A stretch of 64,000 nt of DNA from JACVRW01 sp963826165 (lineage in GTDB: Bacteria > Actinomycetota > Thermoleophilia > Solirubrobacterales > Thermoleophilaceae), in the NCBI GenBank assembly GCA_963826165.1, contig CAWGWC010000007.1, positions 558,001 to 622,000 on the forward strand. The letters run 5' to 3'. The stretch's first letter is position 1. Each line of letters starts with the position of its first letter. Shown here one piece after another: positions 16,308-24,028 of this stretch. The position numbers were made by a program, and so were the translations under genes. The notes under the pieces were generated by a model that was not told where the DNA came from, did not search any database, and was given only the letters and a program-made list of their open reading frames with translations.

Positions 16308-16699
16308 ACAACGAAGAGATTCGCGCGTTCCTCGAGAACGCCATAAGCGAGAACAAGGTGATGCTCTTCATGAAGGGCACACCCCAGCAGCCGGCCTGCG
16401 GCTTCTCGATGCGGGCGTCGGGCGCCCTCAACACGCTGGGCGTCCAGTACGCCGCCCTCGACATCCTGCCCGATCCGCGTATCCGCGAGGAGCTGTCCGA
16501 GCTGTCGGGCTGGCCCACGATCCCGCAGCTGTTCGTCGACGGCGAGCTGGTGGGCGGCTCCGACATCGTGCTCGAGATGTTCGAGAACGGTGAGCTGGCC
16601 GAGATGCTCGGCGTCGAGCAGCCCGCGGACACGGACGTGCCGGACCCCGAGCCCGAGCCGCGTCAGGCTCCGCTGGGACTCGAGAACCGGCTGAACTAG
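16304..16699 (+). CDS. grxD: Monothiol CGFS glutaredoxin (Grx4/GrxD family)
   Basis: 131 aa. The active site is CGFS at Cys32-Ser35 within QQPACGFSM, diagnostic for Fe-S-carrying class II glutaredoxins. The glutathione-contact segment GWPTIPQLFVDGELVGGSDI follows. The last 25 residues are an acidic, proline-rich extension. The GTG start overlaps the bolA stop. Context with bolA and the divergent erpA points to Fe-S cluster trafficking rather than disulfide reduction. Confidence 0.93.
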   Translation: MNNEEIRAFLENAISENKVMLFMKGTPQQPACGFSMRASGALNTLGVQYAALDILPDPRIREELSELSGWPTIPQLFVDGELVGGSDIVLEMFENGELAEMLGVEQPADTDVPDPEPEPRQAPLGLENRLN

Positions 16700-16708
16700 C
16701 CCGGTCCG

Positions 16709-16714
16709 TATCGT
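16709..16714 (+). promoter_or_regulatory. -10 box of the DUF998-like gene
   Basis: TATCGT lies 9 nt before the ATG at 16724; the promoter looks intact although the gene downstream is broken. Confidence 0.35.
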
Positions 16715-16723
16715 GCCCGCGAG

Positions 16724-17258
16724 ATGCGGGCGACCTTTCTCGTCTACGCGGCGGTTCAGTTCGTGCTGCTCACCGTCGTGGCCATGCTCGTGTATCCCGG
16801 TGGCGCGAAGTTCGACCTCGACTCGAACAGCTACCTGTTCTTCGGGAACTTCTTCAGCGACCTCGGCGCGACGAAGACCTACTCCGGTCTGGGCAACACC
16901 GCTTCGCACGCACTGTTCAGCGTGGCGCTGGCCACCGTGGGGCTGGCGCTGATGGTGTTCTCGACCACCTGGCGCTCGATCTTCTCGCGGCGAGAGCGCG
17001 GCCGGGCCGCCGCGCGGGTTCGTGGTGCTGAACGTGGTCTACCTGTTCGTGCTGGCGGCCTACCTCGTGATCCTCTTCGGCGGCCCGACGCTCGAGACCC
17101 AGGGCGGCCTGGAGCTCCAGGTGGCGGCCCAGAAGATCATCGTCTACACGTCGATCGTCAACCTCGGGTTGCAGGCACTCGGGGTGCGGCGTGAGCAGGC
17201 GGCTCGCGACGGAGACCTAGCGCGACGGGGCCTCCATGCGGCGGGTCCACTCCTCTGA
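16724..17258 (+). pseudogene. Broken DUF998-like membrane protein
   Basis: The first ~95 codons read as a good membrane protein (MRATFLVYAAVQFVLLTVVA, then FFGNFFSDLGATKTYSGLGN). Near 17000-17016 the reading must change by one base to continue as VVLNVVYLFVLAAYLVILF and QVAAQKIIVYTSIVNLGLQA. Staying in the first frame gives an arginine/proline-rich shadow peptide. The combined product also seems short of the helices expected in the middle of a DUF998-like protein, so an internal deletion plus frameshift is likely. Either this is a decayed gene or the assembly is faulty here. Confidence 0.6.
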
Positions 17259-17330
17259 CTGGCGGGCGTGCGCGGCGCGGATGCGGATCCAGAGGCGGCG
17301 CAGCCAGGCGATGTGCTTCGTGTGCTTCAT
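17217..17330 (-). CDS. Small basic protein, hypothetical
   Basis: 37 codons, starting MKHTKHIAWLRRLWIRIRAA and ending RRMEAPSR. It is rich in Arg, His and Trp and could form an amphipathic helix. A good Shine-Dalgarno (GGAG, with an ACCAC gap) lies just before the ATG, which is unusual here and is the main reason to list it. It overlaps the end of the broken DUF998-like gene on the other strand. No family is recognised. Confidence 0.35.
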   Translation of the reverse strand: MKHTKHIAWLRRLWIRIRAAHARQSEEWTRRMEAPSR

Positions 17331-17401
17331 GTGGTTCTCCAGGGACTCGGGGGGTTCCCTTAGAGACAGCTGGCGTGCGCGCCTTATTCCCTCGCGGCCC
17401 A

Positions 17402-17407
17402 TATCGT
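17402..17407 (+). promoter_or_regulatory. -10 box of the broken SnoaL-like gene
   Basis: TATCGT lies 7 nt before the ATG at 17415, marking that ATG as the original start. Confidence 0.35.
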
Positions 17408-17414
17408 TTCCGCC

Positions 17415-17760
17415 ATGGGTAGTGAGGAGCGCCGCGCGCGGCTCGCGGACTTGATAGGCCGCTATCTGGATTGCGCGCGTGCGGGCGCTGGGAGCGCGCC
17501 TTGACGCGGTGCGCCGATACCTCGAGCCGCCATCGCCCCGCCCAGGTGCCCAGGTCGCGGTCGAGCTGGAGATGCTCGTGGGCGACGAGCGCGTGGCGCT
17601 GATGGTCAAGGAGCGCTTTCCCCGGCCCGAGGGAGCGGTCGAGATCCGGCGGGCGAACGTCTACCGCGTACGCGACGAGAGGATCGACGAGGTGCCCTAC
17701 CTCTTGCCGCCGCGCCTGCGGCGCTGGTCCTCCATCACCTTGCGCCCGCGCTCGGCGTAG
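17415..17760 (+). pseudogene. Remnant of a SnoaL/NTF2-like protein
   Basis: From ATG 17415 the frame reads MGSEERRARLADLIGRYLDC and stops at 17502-17504. From about 17479 another frame carries VAVELEMLVGDERVALMVKE and RANVYRVRDERIDEV, which look like the last strands of an NTF2/SnoaL fold. The middle of the domain is too short, so a deletion with a frame change is likely. The C-terminus then runs antisense into the next gene, suggesting that the original stop is lost too. This is the second damaged gene in about 1 kb. Confidence 0.5.
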
Positions 17761-17909
17761 TCGCGGGCCTGGCGGCGATAGCGCTCTCTCTGCTCAGGCG
17801 GCATGGCCTGCCAGCGCTCCCAGGCCATGAGGAAGTAGGGCCAGAGGCGGCGAGCGTTGCGCAGCGCCTTCGCGCCGCGTCCCGGTCCGAGTTGTCCTTG
17901 CTTGGCCAT
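17697..17909 (-). CDS. Small basic helical protein, hypothetical
   Basis: 70 aa, highly basic. It starts MAKQGQLGPGRGAKALRNAR, has an aromatic centre RRLWPYFLMAWERWQ, and ends in a charged helix with PPEQRERYRRQARDYAERGR. The composition suggests a nucleic-acid- or membrane-associated helical peptide. No family is recognised. The ATG at 17909 has GGGAG close upstream, and an in-frame TTG at 17918 is possible. It could be co-transcribed from the region upstream of the epimerase gene, but it lies downstream of that gene's stop by only 9 bp. Confidence 0.55.
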   Translation of the reverse strand: MAKQGQLGPGRGAKALRNARRLWPYFLMAWERWQAMPPEQRERYRRQARDYAERGRKVMEDQRRRRGGKR

Positions 17910-17918
17910 CGCTCCCAA

Positions 17919-18989
17919 TTAGAGCAGGCGCCGCACCAGCCCGACCGCGCCCTCGGCGGCGCCGACGGCCGCTCCGGCAAGGCGGTACTGGACCTGCCGC
18001 GATCGCCGCGTGCGCGCAATGCGATCGTGCTCGCGCTCCATGTGCCACGCCACCGTGGCTTCGAGGGTCTCCTCGTGCGGCCGCGAGCGCCAGCCGAGCT
18101 CACGCCGCGCCTTCGTCGCCCGGTAGGTCCAGCTGTTCGAGGCCGCGCGCACCTCGGACGGTGTCAGCGGCCAGCCGCGGCCGGCCGCCCCGATCACGGT
18201 GGCGGCCAGCGACGCCGCGCCGGGCGACAGCCCGACCGGAGGCTCGATGCCCGACAACCGGCCGAGGTCGGCGAACAGCCGGTCGAAGGTGAAGTTGCGG
18301 GCCCCGAGCAGGTAGCGCTCGCCCACGCCGCCGAGTTCCTCGGCCAGCAGATGGCCGCGGGCCACGTCCCGCACGTCGACGATGTTCAGCGCGCCGTCGG
18401 TGTAAGCCGGGACGCGGCCGAGCAGGAAGCTCCGCACGATGCGCGTGGAGCTCAGCAGGTGGTCACCCGCACCGAAGCACACGGCGGGGTTCACGCACAC
18501 CAGCGGCAGCCCGCGAGCGGCCACACGCATCGCCTCCACCTCGGCCTCGTGCACCGAGTTGACGTAGGGGATCCCCAGCCGCCCGGCGGTGAACAGCTGC
18601 GTCTCGTCCGCCGTCTTTCCGCTCCGGGCCGGCCCGACCGCGGCTGCGCTCGAGGTGAACACCACCCGCTCGAGCCCGGCCCGCAGGCACTCCTCGAGGA
18701 GCAGCTTGGTGCCGCCCACGTTCACTTCGAACAGGCGCTGAGAGTCCTGGGGGCGAACCGAGGTCACCCCCGCACAGTGAAAGGCGCGCGCCACCCCCTT
18801 GAGCGCCCGCCGCACCGAGCGCCGGTCGCGCACCTCGAGGCGCCCGCGCTCGGCGTCGAGCCCGTCGATCGCCGTGGTCGGGGACCCGTCCTCCACGCCC
18901 AGACGCACATCGTCGCCACGCTCGTGGAGCAGCCTCGCGACGTGAGAGCCGATGAACCCCGTTGCACCGGTGACCAGGACCTTGGCCAA
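17919..18989 (-). CDS. NAD-dependent epimerase/dehydratase (extended SDR)
   Basis: About 356 aa. It has the Rossmann motif VLVTGATGFIGSHVARLLHE at the very N-terminus and VVFTSSAAAVG on the fourth strand. The usual Y-x3-K pair is replaced: in IPYVNSVHEAEVEAMR the Tyr is followed at +4 by Ser and His, with no Lys, so the catalytic competence of this enzyme is uncertain. WTYRATKARRELGWRSRP is the family C-terminal substrate region. Dihydroflavonol-reductase-like or 3-beta-HSD-like members are the nearest in style. The start is TTG 18989, with TACACT 7 nt upstream. It is divergent from degV. Confidence 0.75.
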   Translation of the reverse strand: MAKVLVTGATGFIGSHVARLLHERGDDVRLGVEDGSPTTAIDGLDAERGRLEVRDRRSVRRALKGVARAFHCAGVTSVRPQDSQRLFEVNVGGTKLLLEECLRAGLERVVFTSSAAAVGPARSGKTADETQLFTAGRLGIPYVNSVHEAEVEAMRVAARGLPLVCVNPAVCFGAGDHLLSSTRIVRSFLLGRVPAYTDGALNIVDVRDVARGHLLAEELGGVGERYLLGARNFTFDRLFADLGRLSGIEPPVGLSPGAASLAATVIGAAGRGWPLTPSEVRAASNSWTYRATKARRELGWRSRPHEETLEATVAWHMEREHDRIARTRRSRQVQYRLAGAAVGAAEGAVGLVRRLL

Positions 18990-18996
18990 GCGCCGG

Positions 18997-19002
18997 AGTG
19001 TA
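18997..19002 (-). promoter_or_regulatory. -10 box of the epimerase-type SDR
   Basis: Minus-strand TACACT lies 7 nt before the TTG at 18989, supporting that unusual start. Confidence 0.4.
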
Positions 19003-19053
19003 GTCCGACCGTGCGCACTCGGCCGAGCCGAGTGCTTCGCTACTGCACCCGAG

Positions 19054-19059
19054 TAGGCT
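19054..19059 (+). promoter_or_regulatory. -10 box of degV
   Basis: TAGGCT lies 9 nt before the ATG at 19069; no Shine-Dalgarno is present. Confidence 0.35.
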
Positions 19060-19068
19060 GCCGCGCGC

Positions 19069-19938
19069 ATGCCCGAGATCGCCGTGGTGACCGACAGCAC
19101 CTCCTACCTGCCGCCCGACCTCGTCGAGCGCAACGCGATCGAGATCGTCCCCCTCTACGTGGTCTTCGGCGGCGACCGCACGGTGCGCGAGGTCGACATC
19201 ACCGACTATCCGGCCTTCTTCGACGAGCTGCGAGCGGCGGAGGCCCTCCCTACCACGTCGCAGCCGTCGGTGGGCGACTTCACCTCCGTCTACGAACCGC
19301 TGCTGGCCGACGGCAAGGAGGTCGTGTCGGTGCACATCTCCGGCGGGCTCTCGGGCACCCCGGAGGCGGCGCGGCAGGCCAAGGCCGCGCTCGAGCGGGA
19401 CGGAAAGGGCGGCGAGCGCATCGAGGTGGTGGACTCGCAGACCGCCGCCGGCGGTCTCGGCTTCATGGTCCTCGCCGCGGCCCGCGCGGCACGCGACAGC
19501 GACAGCGCGGCCGAGGTGGCCGCGAAGGTCGCCGAGGCACGTGGGGAGCTCAGGCTGTGGTTCGTGATCGACACCCTCGAGTTCCTGCGCCGGGGCGGGC
19601 GCATCGGGGCGGCCAGCGCCTGGATCGGCTCGACGCTGCGGGTCAAGCCGATCCTGACCGTGGAGAACGAGATGACACCCGTTGAGCGGGTGCGCACCAG
19701 CGGCCGCGCGTTCGAGCGCATGCTCGACTATGGGCGCCACTGCAAGGACTCCGGCGCGGACGCCTGGAGCGCCCAGCACATCAACGCCCCGGAGCAGTGC
19801 CAGCGGCTGGTGGAGCGCGGCACCGAGGTGTTCGGCACCCCGCCCACCATCGTCAGCGAGATCGGGCCCGTGCTGGCGGCCCACACCGGGCCGGGGCTGC
19901 TCGGTTTGGGCGGTCTGCCCAGCCGTTTCGTGCAGTAG
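19069..19938 (+). CDS. DegV-family fatty-acid-binding protein
   Basis: 289 aa with the full DegV pattern: IAVVTDSTSYLPPDLV at the N-terminus, LPTTSQPSVGDF, VSVHISGGLSGTPEAA with the ligand-binding serine, LEFLRRGGRIG, and a C-terminal GPVLAAHTGPGLLG. DegV/FakB proteins hold a fatty acid for phosphorylation by a FakA kinase, feeding exogenous fatty acids into lipids. No fakA is nearby. It is followed 47 bp later by a five-gene membrane operon on the same strand. Confidence 0.92.
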   Translation: MPEIAVVTDSTSYLPPDLVERNAIEIVPLYVVFGGDRTVREVDITDYPAFFDELRAAEALPTTSQPSVGDFTSVYEPLLADGKEVVSVHISGGLSGTPEAARQAKAALERDGKGGERIEVVDSQTAAGGLGFMVLAAARAARDSDSAAEVAAKVAEARGELRLWFVIDTLEFLRRGGRIGAASAWIGSTLRVKPILTVENEMTPVERVRTSGRAFERMLDYGRHCKDSGADAWSAQHINAPEQCQRLVERGTEVFGTPPTIVSEIGPVLAAHTGPGLLGLGGLPSRFVQ

Positions 19939-19985
19939 ATCGTGCACCTGTAGGAGCGCCTCTGAAGGGGGCGAATAGCGCCCTG

Positions 19986-21095
19986 ATGCTCACTGCGCGG
20001 ACGGTCATACGCCTCGTCCTGATCGTCGTCTGCGTGGTGCTGTGCCTCTACCTGATCTACCTGATCCGGACTCCGCTGTCCTGGATCCTGATTGCCGTGT
20101 TCCTCGCGGTGGCGCTGTCGGGTCCGGTGAACTACCTGGCCCGCCACATGCGGCGCGGCTTTGCCATCACGCTCGTCTACCTCGGGCTGCTGGCCATTCC
20201 TATCCTGCTCGTGGCCCTCATCGTCCCCCCGCTGGTCACGGAGGCCGACAAGTTCGCCAAGGACGTCCCGGACTACGCGCGTGACGTGACCGACTTCGTG
20301 CAGCGCAACGATCAGCTGCGGAAGATCAACCGCGACTACGACATCACCAGCCAGCTCGAAGCCGAAGCGGCCAAACTGCCGAACCGCCTGGGCGGCGCGG
20401 CCGGAGCCCTGCGCGACGTGGGCTTCGGAATTGTCAGCTCGATCTTCGCCCTGATCACGATTCTCGTGCTGGCGGCGTTCCTGCTCTCGAGCGGGCGCAA
20501 TTGGACCGATGCCGCCATCTCCCTGAGGCCGGAAGAACAACAGCTGCGGCTGCGGCGATCGCTCGACAACATGGCCGGCGCGGTGGCGGGCTACGTGGCC
20601 GGCGCCCTCACGATCGCGCTGATCGCGGGGGTGTTGACGTTCATCGTCCTGACCATCCTGGGCGTCCCGTTCGCCGCCCCACTGGCCGTGATCGCCGGCC
20701 TCTTCTCGCTCATTCCGCTGGTGGGCGCCACCATCGCCGCGGTCCTGATCGGCGTCGTCACGGTGTTCGAGAACTTCCCCACGGTCACGATCATCTGGGC
20801 GGTCTGGGCGATCGTCTATCAGCAGTTCGAGAACCACGTGATCCAGCCGCAGATCCAGAAGCGCACGGTGAAGGTGCAGCCCTTCATAACGATTGTCGCC
20901 GTCCTGTTCGGGGCCACGCTGCTCGGCGTGCTGGGAGCGCTGGTGGCGATTCCGGTGGCAGCCTCGATCCAGATCCTGACGCGCGAGTACGTGGACCTGC
21001 GCACCCTCTCCCTCAAGAAGGACGACCCAGGTGACGAGCCTCCTCCGGAGCCACCCCCGATGGCCCCGCCCTCTGCCGACCCGTCTCCCGCGTAG
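19986..21095 (+). CDS. AI-2E family transporter (PerM/TqsA-like)
   Basis: 369 aa with about eight membrane helices. The family pattern is clear: an N-terminal LYLIYLIRTPLSWILIAVFL helix pair, a soluble periplasmic segment with VPDYARDVTDFVQ, and the C-terminal block SLIPLVGATIAAVLIG followed by YQQFENHVIQPQIQKRTV. Members export small molecules or ions (AI-2, Na+/H+ exchange), so the substrate is unknown. The tail is proline-rich (PPPEPPPMAPP). It is a close paralogue of the gene at 28170-29264 and the first gene of a five-gene run. Confidence 0.88.
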   Translation: MLTARTVIRLVLIVVCVVLCLYLIYLIRTPLSWILIAVFLAVALSGPVNYLARHMRRGFAITLVYLGLLAIPILLVALIVPPLVTEADKFAKDVPDYARDVTDFVQRNDQLRKINRDYDITSQLEAEAAKLPNRLGGAAGALRDVGFGIVSSIFALITILVLAAFLLSSGRNWTDAAISLRPEEQQLRLRRSLDNMAGAVAGYVAGALTIALIAGVLTFIVLTILGVPFAAPLAVIAGLFSLIPLVGATIAAVLIGVVTVFENFPTVTIIWAVWAIVYQQFENHVIQPQIQKRTVKVQPFITIVAVLFGATLLGVLGALVAIPVAASIQILTREYVDLRTLSLKKDDPGDEPPPEPPPMAPPSADPSPA

Positions 21096-21098
21096 CCT
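21093..21098 (+). promoter_or_regulatory. -10 box of the flippase-like gene
   Basis: TAGCCT contains the stop codon of the upstream transporter gene and lies 7 nt before ATG 21106; an internal operon promoter is possible. Confidence 0.35.
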
Positions 21099-21105
21099 CT
21101 TTCAG

Positions 21106-22194
21106 ATGAGTCCGGCTGCGCTCGCCAAGCGAGGCATCCTCCTCGCGATCACCGGCGTGTCGCTCTACCTGCTCGCTCCGGCGCTGCTGGAGGTCTTCGG
21201 GGCGTGGGACAAGCTCGACGACATCAATCCTCTGTGGTTCGTCGCCATGATCGGTCTGCAGATCGGCAGCTACGCGAGCATGTGGTGGATTCAGAAGATC
21301 GCGGTTCGGGCGGATCACATCGGATCCGTGGTCACGTCCCAGCTCGCCTCGAACGCCTTCGGGCGGGTCGTGCCCGGTGGCGTGGCGGCGGCCGGAGCGA
21401 TGCAGTACGCCATGCTCGTACGCTCGGGGGTCTCCTCCGCTGCCGCGGCGTCGGGGATGACCGCTTCGTCGCTCCTGGTGTTCGGGACGCTTCTGGCCCT
21501 GCCCCTCCTGGCGGTCCCCGCGATCGCCACCGGCGTGGCCGTCGACCCGCGGCTCGCCCGGGCCGCCGAAGCGGGGGCGGTGCTCTTCGTGGCGATGTTC
21601 GCGCTCGGCGCGGCCTGCGTGGTCTGGAACCGCCCGCTCGAGGTGATCGGCCGCGCCGTACAGGCCGTCCGCAACCGGATCATGCGCAAGCGTGAGCCCC
21701 TTACGACGCTGCCGGCGAGGCTGATCAAGGAGCGCAACGTGGTCGTGAAGGTGCTCGGCGCCCGCTGGTGGCAGGCTCTGCTGCTGGCGGCGTCGCGCTG
21801 GGTGCTGGACTTCCTCACCCTGCTCGCCGCTCTCTACGCGGTGGGAGCCACGCCGAGAGCGTCGCTCGTGCTGCTGGCCTTCTTCACCGCCCAACTGCTC
21901 GGCACCCTCCCGCTGACGCCCGGCGGCCTGGGCTTCGTCGAGGCCGGGCTGACGGGAACGCTGGCCCTGGCGGGTGTGAGCGCGGGCGCCGCGGTGGTGG
22001 CCACCCTGGCCTACCGGCTGGCGTCGTTCTGGCTGCCGATCCCCGCCGGAGGAGTGGCCGCGATCATCCACAACCGCAAGTACGGAAGCGAGGACCTGGC
22101 GGCGATAGAGGTGGAGGAACGCAGGCTCGCCGACGAGGAGCGAAAGCTCGAGGCGACCGACACGCAGCCGGCCCCGGTACGCGGGCGTCGCTAG
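21106..22194 (+). CDS. Lysylphosphatidylglycerol-synthase-TM/UPF0104 family membrane protein
   Basis: 362 aa, about eight helices, the same membrane family as the C-terminal half of the fusion at 2699-5026. Conserved segments include VVTSQLASNAFGRVVPGGVA near residues 70-90 and LPLTPGGLGFVEAGLTGTLA in the second half; the latter corresponds to the LPITPSNLGVFQ of the fusion. The cytoplasmic C-terminal 45 residues are charged and helical. Such stand-alone domains are thought to move or house lipids; no catalytic GNAT domain is attached. It is 10 bp after the AI-2E gene. Confidence 0.8.
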   Translation: MSPAALAKRGILLAITGVSLYLLAPALLEVFGAWDKLDDINPLWFVAMIGLQIGSYASMWWIQKIAVRADHIGSVVTSQLASNAFGRVVPGGVAAAGAMQYAMLVRSGVSSAAAASGMTASSLLVFGTLLALPLLAVPAIATGVAVDPRLARAAEAGAVLFVAMFALGAACVVWNRPLEVIGRAVQAVRNRIMRKREPLTTLPARLIKERNVVVKVLGARWWQALLLAASRWVLDFLTLLAALYAVGATPRASLVLLAFFTAQLLGTLPLTPGGLGFVEAGLTGTLALAGVSAGAAVVATLAYRLASFWLPIPAGGVAAIIHNRKYGSEDLAAIEVEERRLADEERKLEATDTQPAPVRGRR

Positions 22195-22199
22195 TCCGG

Positions 22200-22547
22200 A
22201 TGCCTGGCCAGACAGGCGACACCCAGCGCACGCTGCTCGCTGGCGAGCGCACCTATCTCGCGTGGTGGCGCACCGGCCTCACGGCGTTCGCTGTGAGCCT
22301 GGGCGCCGGACAGATCGTGCCCGCCCTGACCGACGAGACGCGTTGGCCGTACACGTCGATCGGCGTGGCCTTCGCGCTGCTCGGCGTGGCCTTCACGTGG
22401 CTGGGCTACGCGCGCAAGCGCGAGCTGGAGCGGGCGCTCGACCAGGGCGGCTACGCCCCGCTCAGCGAGTGGCTGCTGCTGGGCATCACCGCGGCCGGCC
22501 TCATACTGGGCATTGCGCTGGTCGTACTCATCGTGTCGCTCGGCTGA
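22200..22547 (+). CDS. DUF202 family membrane protein
   Basis: 115 aa. It carries the characteristic start QRTLLAGERTYLAWWRTGLT followed by three hydrophobic helices, the hallmark of DUF202 (YidH-like) proteins of unknown function. It starts 5 bp after the flippase stop and overlaps the next start codon (TGATG at 22545-22549), so translation is probably coupled. Confidence 0.85.
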   Translation: MPGQTGDTQRTLLAGERTYLAWWRTGLTAFAVSLGAGQIVPALTDETRWPYTSIGVAFALLGVAFTWLGYARKRELERALDQGGYAPLSEWLLLGITAAGLILGIALVVLIVSLG

Positions 22548-23302
22548 TGCCGGCCGCCGTCCTCGTACGCTGGCTGGGACACGCGACCGTCCTGCTCGAG
22601 CTCGGCGGCGTCCGCCTGCTCACCGACCCGGTGCTGCGCAGCCGGCTGCTGCACATGCGACGGGTGGCCGCGCCGGTGGATCCTGACCATCACGCCGCAC
22701 TCGACGCTGTTCTCATCTCCCACCTGCACCGCGACCATCTCGACCTCCCGTCCCTGCGGAGGCTCGACCGCGATTCGGCGCGGCTCGTCGTGCCCGCGGG
22801 CACCCGGCAGCGAGGCTTGCGCCGGGGCTTCGGCTCGGTGACCGAGCTCTCCCCGGGCGAGCAGGTGCAGATCGGCGGCGTGGTCGTGACCGCGGTGCCC
22901 GCCGTGCACAACGGCCGGCGCGACCCGCTGACCCGAGAGGTGAGCCCGCTCGGCTACGTGGTCGAGGCCGGCACGACGCGCGTCTACTTTGCCGGCGACA
23001 CCGACCTGTTCGAGGGAATGGCGGAGCTCGGCGAGCTGGACCTCGCCCTGCTGCCGGTGTGGGGCTGGGGGCCGACACTCGGCGCCGGACACCTCGACCC
23101 CGAAGCCGCGGCCCGGGCACTGACGCTGCTGCGTCCGCGAGTGGCGGTGCCGATCCACTGGGGCACGCTCTTCCCGCGCGTCATCAATGACCGGGGAGGG
23201 CGCCTGTCCGACCCCCCTCACGAGTTCCGCGAGGCCGCGGAAAGGCTGGCGCCCGACGTGGAGGTCCGCGTGCTGCTGCCGGGCGAGGCGACGGAGCTCT
23301 GA
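22547..23302 (+). CDS. Metallo-beta-lactamase-fold hydrolase (UlaG/YtnP-like)
   Basis: 251 aa. The metal-binding motif HLHRDH is in VLISHLHRDHLDLPSL near residues 58-63, with further ligands in YFAGDTDLF and VPIHWGT, all typical of the MBL fold. The GHATVLLELGGVRLLTDPVL opening is that of UlaG-like lactonases and related phosphodiesterase-type MBL proteins. The substrate is unknown. It overlaps both neighbours by one base, so it belongs to the 19986-24024 operon. Confidence 0.88.
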   Translation: MPAAVLVRWLGHATVLLELGGVRLLTDPVLRSRLLHMRRVAAPVDPDHHAALDAVLISHLHRDHLDLPSLRRLDRDSARLVVPAGTRQRGLRRGFGSVTELSPGEQVQIGGVVVTAVPAVHNGRRDPLTREVSPLGYVVEAGTTRVYFAGDTDLFEGMAELGELDLALLPVWGWGPTLGAGHLDPEAAARALTLLRPRVAVPIHWGTLFPRVINDRGGRLSDPPHEFREAAERLAPDVEVRVLLPGEATEL

Positions 23303-24024
23303 TGCTCAGCGCGCTCGGATGGGGAGCACTGGCGGCGAGCTCCCTCGTCATCGGAGCGGTTCTGGCGATCGTGCGCGACTGGCCCGATCGCGCGGTCGGA
23401 CTCGTGCTCGCCTTCGGCGGCGGCGCGCTGATCAGCGCCGTCTCCTTCGAGCTCGCCCAGGAGGGAATCGAGATCGGCGGTCCCGCCGCCGTCGGCATCG
23501 GCTTCGCCGCCGGTGCGCTCGCCTTCTACGTGCTCGACGGGCTGCTCGACCGCCCGCGACCCGGCTCCGCGGGAGGCTCCGACAGCGATTCCGATCCCGC
23601 CACCGCTCTTGCCCTGGGCGCATTCCTCGACGGCGTGCCCGAACAGCTCGTGCTGGGCCTCGGCCTGGTGGCGGGCGGCGGAGTGAGCCTCAGCCTGATG
23701 CTCGCCATCTTCATCTCCAACCTGCCGGAGGCGATCGGCTCGGCGTCGAAGATGCGGGAGCACGGTCGCTCCGACACCACCATTCTCCGGCTCTGGGGCG
23801 CCGTGGCGGTGGTGTGCGCGATCGCCACCGTGGTCGGCTACGCGATCGGGGACAGCATCACCGGCGAGATGGAGGGAGCCGTCAACGGCTTCGCCGCGGG
23901 CGCGCTGCTGGTGATGCTGTCGAACTCGATGATCCCGAACGCCCGCCACGACTCCGGGCGGGCGTCGGGCCTGGCCGTGGCGGTGGGCTTCGCGCTGGCC
24001 GCGGGGCTGTCCCAGGTGACCTGA
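23302..24024 (+). CDS. ZIP-like metal transporter family protein
   Basis: 240 aa, mostly membrane helices. The ZIP signature regions can be matched to ALGAFLDGVPEQLVLGLGLV and LAIFISNLPEAIGSASKM. The histidines that usually precede the two P-E motifs in zinc transporters are replaced here (Asp-Gly-Val and Ser-Asn-Leu), so metal specificity, or even transport, is uncertain. It is the last gene of the operon and overlaps the MBL gene (TGATG). Confidence 0.7.
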   Translation: MLSALGWGALAASSLVIGAVLAIVRDWPDRAVGLVLAFGGGALISAVSFELAQEGIEIGGPAAVGIGFAAGALAFYVLDGLLDRPRPGSAGGSDSDSDPATALALGAFLDGVPEQLVLGLGLVAGGGVSLSLMLAIFISNLPEAIGSASKMREHGRSDTTILRLWGAVAVVCAIATVVGYAIGDSITGEMEGAVNGFAAGALLVMLSNSMIPNARHDSGRASGLAVAVGFALAAGLSQVT

Positions 24025-24028
24025 GGCC

